DNA of 11,369 bases from Solirubrobacterales bacterium (GTDB lineage: Bacteria; Actinomycetota; Thermoleophilia; Solirubrobacterales; Solirubrobacteraceae). The notes under the pieces were generated by a model. The model had not been told where the DNA came from. It saw nothing but the letters and a program-made list of their open reading frames with translations, and made no database searches. The position numbers were made by a program, and so were the translations under genes. Positions 9,304 to 11,369 of the stretch are shown here, piece by piece (position 1 is the stretch's first letter; each line of letters starts with the position of its first letter). The stretch is taken from contig JAOPZO010000433.1 in NCBI GenBank assembly GCA_025964065.1, forward strand, positions 1 to 11,369, given 5' to 3'.

Positions 9304-10578
9304 ATGGCCGCGCCGCCCGCCCCCGCGCTCTCGCCGGGCCGCCAGAAGGCGGGCTGGATCCTGCGCCCGGAGGCGCTCATGCTGCGCGCCCGCGCCGAGG
9401 TGGGCCCGGCGTTCACGCTCGAGCTCCCGATCGGGCCGGCCGTCTTCCTCGCCGACCCCGTGACGATCCGCGAGGTCTTCACGGGGGACCCGGAGGTCTT
9501 CCGCGCCGGGGAGGGCAACGCGCCGCTCGAGCCCGTCCTGGGGCCGGCCTCGCTGCTGCTCCTCGACGGCCCGGAGCACCTGCGCCGGCGCCGGCTGCTG
9601 CTCCCGCCGTTGCACGGCGAGCGGCTCGCGGGCCAGCGCGCCGCGATGGAGCGCATCACCGCCGCGGACGTCGCGAGCTGGCCGCGGGACGTCCCGTTCG
9701 CCCTCGAGCCGCGGATGCGGCAGATCACGCTCGGGATCATCCTGCGGCTCGTCTTCGGCCTCGCCGAGGGCCCGCGCCACGACGAGCTCCGCGGCCGCTT
9801 CGCGCAGCTCCTCCCGCGCGGCGCGGGCAACCTCGCGCTCGTCCCCGCCCTGCGCCGCGAGCTCGGCGGCCGCTCGCCCTGGGGCCGCTTCATGGCGAAC
9901 GTCCGGGCGATCGACGGGGTGCTCCTCGCGGAGATCGCCGAGCGTCGCGGGGCCGGGGACCTCGAGGAGCGCACGGACGTGCTCTCGCTGCTCATGACCG
10001 CCACCGACGAGGACGGACGGCCGCTCGAGGACCGGGAGCTGCGCGACGAGCTCATGACGCTCCTGCTCGCGGGCCACGAGACCACCGCCACGGCGCTCGC
10101 CTGGACCTTCGAGCTCCTGTTCCGCCACGAGGAGGCCTACGCGGCGCTCCGGGCCGACCCGGGCGGCCCGTGGCTCGACGCCGTCTGCTCGGAGGCGCTG
10201 CGACTGCGCCCGCCGCTCCCCGTCGTGGTGCGGCGGCTCGCCACCCGTACCACGGTCGCGGGCCATGACCTGCCCGCCGGGACGCGCGTCGCGCCGTGCA
10301 TCTTCCTGGCCCAGCGCGACCCGGTCGCCCACCGCACACCGCACGCGTTCCGGCCCGAGCGCTATCTCGGCGTGGCGCCGCAGCCCCTGACCTGGCTCCC
10401 GTTCGGCGGCGGGACCCGCCGCTGCGTCGGCGCCGCGTTCGCGCAGCTCGAGCACCGGACGGTCCTGCGCACCGTCCTCGAGCACGTCGCGCCGCGCGCC
10501 GCCGACCCGCGGCCGGACCGCCCCGCCCGCCGGACGATCGTGCTCTCCCCCGCCCGCGGCGCCCGGGCCGTCGTCTGA
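9304..10578 (+). CDS. Cytochrome P450
   Basis: This is a complete bacterial P450 monooxygenase of 424 residues, soluble, with no signal or membrane anchor. The helix C HLRRRR (92-97) contacts the heme propionates. The helix I oxygen-binding motif AGHETT is at 256-261, ExxR is E297-R300 (EALR), and FRPERY is at 349-354. The heme loop FGGGTRRCVG (367-376) has the cysteine ligand C374. The general look (LLLAGHETTATALAW, LPFGGGTRRC) recalls actinobacterial CYP135/CYP138 and cyanobacterial CYP110 groups, but the family and substrate are not certain. No ferredoxin or reductase gene is adjacent, so electrons must come from elsewhere. The ATG at 9304 has no Shine-Dalgarno and is 7 nt from a TACCCT box. 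The stop overlaps the next gene (TGATG), forming an operon with it. Confidence 0.95.
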   Translation: MAAPPAPALSPGRQKAGWILRPEALMLRARAEVGPAFTLELPIGPAVFLADPVTIREVFTGDPEVFRAGEGNAPLEPVLGPASLLLLDGPEHLRRRRLLLPPLHGERLAGQRAAMERITAADVASWPRDVPFALEPRMRQITLGIILRLVFGLAEGPRHDELRGRFAQLLPRGAGNLALVPALRRELGGRSPWGRFMANVRAIDGVLLAEIAERRGAGDLEERTDVLSLLMTATDEDGRPLEDRELRDELMTLLLAGHETTATALAWTFELLFRHEEAYAALRADPGGPWLDAVCSEALRLRPPLPVVVRRLATRTTVAGHDLPAGTRVAPCIFLAQRDPVAHRTPHAFRPERYLGVAPQPLTWLPFGGGTRRCVGAAFAQLEHRTVLRTVLEHVAPRAADPRPDRPARRTIVLSPARGARAVV

Positions 10579-11369
10579 TGACCCGCCACCCGTACACGCT
10601 CCTCGACGTCTTCACCGCGACGCCCCTCGCCGGGAACGGCCTCGCCGTCGTGCACGCCGCCGACGGCGTCCCCGACGCGACCATGCACGCCTTCGCGCGC
10701 GAGACGAAGCTCGCCGAGACGACCTTCGTGCAGACCGCGACGGCCGCGGGCGCCACCTACCGCAACCGCATCTGGACCGTGAGCGAGGAGCTGCCGTTCG
10801 CCGGGCACCCGTCGCTCGGGACGGCCGTCGCGGTCGCGCTCGAACGCGGGGAGACCGACCTCACCTACGTCCAGCAGACCCACGCCGGGCTGCAGCCCGT
10901 CACGGTCCGGCGCGACGGCGACCGCGCGCACGCCTCCGTGCTGCAGGAGCCCGCGGTGCTCGGCGCCGAGCTCGACCCCGCCGCCGTGATGGCCGCGGTC
11001 GGGCTCGAGGCCGCGGATGCGCACCCGGCGCTTCCGCCGCAGCACGTGACCACGGGCCTCCCGACCGTCGTCGCCGTCCTCGCCGACCCGGATCGGCTCC
11101 CCCGCGCGCGGTACCTGCAGCCCGCGGTCCGGGCGCTCTCGCCCGGGCGCTCCTTCAACCTCTACCTGTGCGCGCTCGACGGGCCGGGGACGGCGCGGGC
11201 GCGGATGTTCCCGAGCCTGCCCGAGGAGGAGGAGGACCCGGCCACGGGCTCGGCGGCGGGCCCGCTGCTCGCCTACCTGCACGCCCGCGACGGCCGGGAG
11301 CACGTCGCCGTGACGCAGGGCGTCGAGCTCGGCCGGCCGAGCCACCTGGACTGCCGCCTGGAGGACGGG
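10578..11369 (+). CDS. PhzF-family isomerase/epimerase-like protein, partial
   Basis: This gene begins at the ATG of a TGATG overlap with the P450 stop and runs past the right edge after 264 codons without a stop. The PhzF family adopts the diaminopimelate epimerase fold and includes the phenazine isomerase PhzF, but most members have unknown substrates. Visible marks are LDVFTATPLAGNGLAVV (9-25), the catalytic-type glutamate E47 in AETTFV, ELPFAGHPSLGTA (71-83) and DPATGSAAGPLLAYL (220-234). Family members are usually about 260-300 residues, so little is missing. No other phenazine gene is visible, so phenazine synthesis should not be assumed. Translation is coupled to the P450, which suggests a shared pathway. 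Confidence 0.92.
   Translation, partial: MTRHPYTLLDVFTATPLAGNGLAVVHAADGVPDATMHAFARETKLAETTFVQTATAAGATYRNRIWTVSEELPFAGHPSLGTAVAVALERGETDLTYVQQTHAGLQPVTVRRDGDRAHASVLQEPAVLGAELDPAAVMAAVGLEAADAHPALPPQHVTTGLPTVVAVLADPDRLPRARYLQPAVRALSPGRSFNLYLCALDGPGTARARMFPSLPEEEEDPATGSAAGPLLAYLHARDGREHVAVTQGVELGRPSHLDCRLEDG

Noticed and set aside
10362..11345. Minus-strand open frame of 327 codons opposite the PhzF-family gene
   Set aside because: It is antisense to a protein with clear PhzF motifs, and its Arg/Gly/Val-rich translation is typical of a high-GC shadow.
10578..11369. Phenazine biosynthesis cluster
   Set aside because: Only a PhzF-family protein is present. The family is broad and no other phenazine gene is in the window.

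Overview
The window is chromosomal DNA from a very GC-rich bacterium, most likely an actinobacterium. A deep lineage such as Thermoleophilia (Solirubrobacter, Conexibacter or Patulibacter relatives) is my best guess. This rests on strongly G/C-biased third codon positions, frequent GTG starts, weak Shine-Dalgarno use and gene content. It is inference and no species is assigned. The F-type ATP synthase has separate b and delta genes, so it is not the mycobacterial type with a fused b-delta subunit.

Layout. (1) Positions 1-912, minus strand: the N-terminal 304 codons of an M20-family metallopeptidase of the ArgE/DapE type, cut by the window edge. (2) 913-1168: a spacer with a perfect 12-bp terminator hairpin after atpC, a 17-bp direct repeat and an 11-bp inverted repeat. 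(3) 1169-8431, minus strand: a complete, tightly packed ATP synthase operon in transcription order atpI-like, atpB, atpE, atpF, atpH, atpA, atpG, atpD, atpC. (4) 8432-8770: a 339-bp non-coding leader upstream of atpI with candidate promoter hexamers. (5) 8771-9280, minus strand: a YfcE-type metallophosphoesterase. (6) 9281-9303: a 23-bp divergent intergenic region with two back-to-back -10-like hexamers. (7) 9304-10578, plus strand: a complete cytochrome P450. (8) From 10578 to the right edge, plus strand: a PhzF-family protein with its start overlapping the P450 stop, truncated by the window.

The nine atp genes together encode a whole F1Fo machine. Fo consists of a (AtpB), c (AtpE) and b (AtpF). 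F1 consists of alpha3-beta3-gamma-delta-epsilon. AtpI is the likely assembly factor. Spacing runs from 4-bp overlaps to about 60 bp, so one polycistronic message with translational coupling is likely. All key catalytic residues are visible: both Walker A motifs, the alpha arginine finger, the beta catalytic glutamate, the c-ring glutamate and the subunit a stator arginine. The ring lacks the known Na+ ligands, so it is probably proton-driven.

The right-hand P450 and PhzF genes form a small translationally coupled oxidative pair of unknown substrate. No mobile element, CRISPR array, tRNA or rRNA was seen. The most notable points are the ultra-compact divergent promoter, the acidic C-terminal extension on subunit alpha, the signal-peptide-like N-terminus on subunit a, and the repeats behind atpC.
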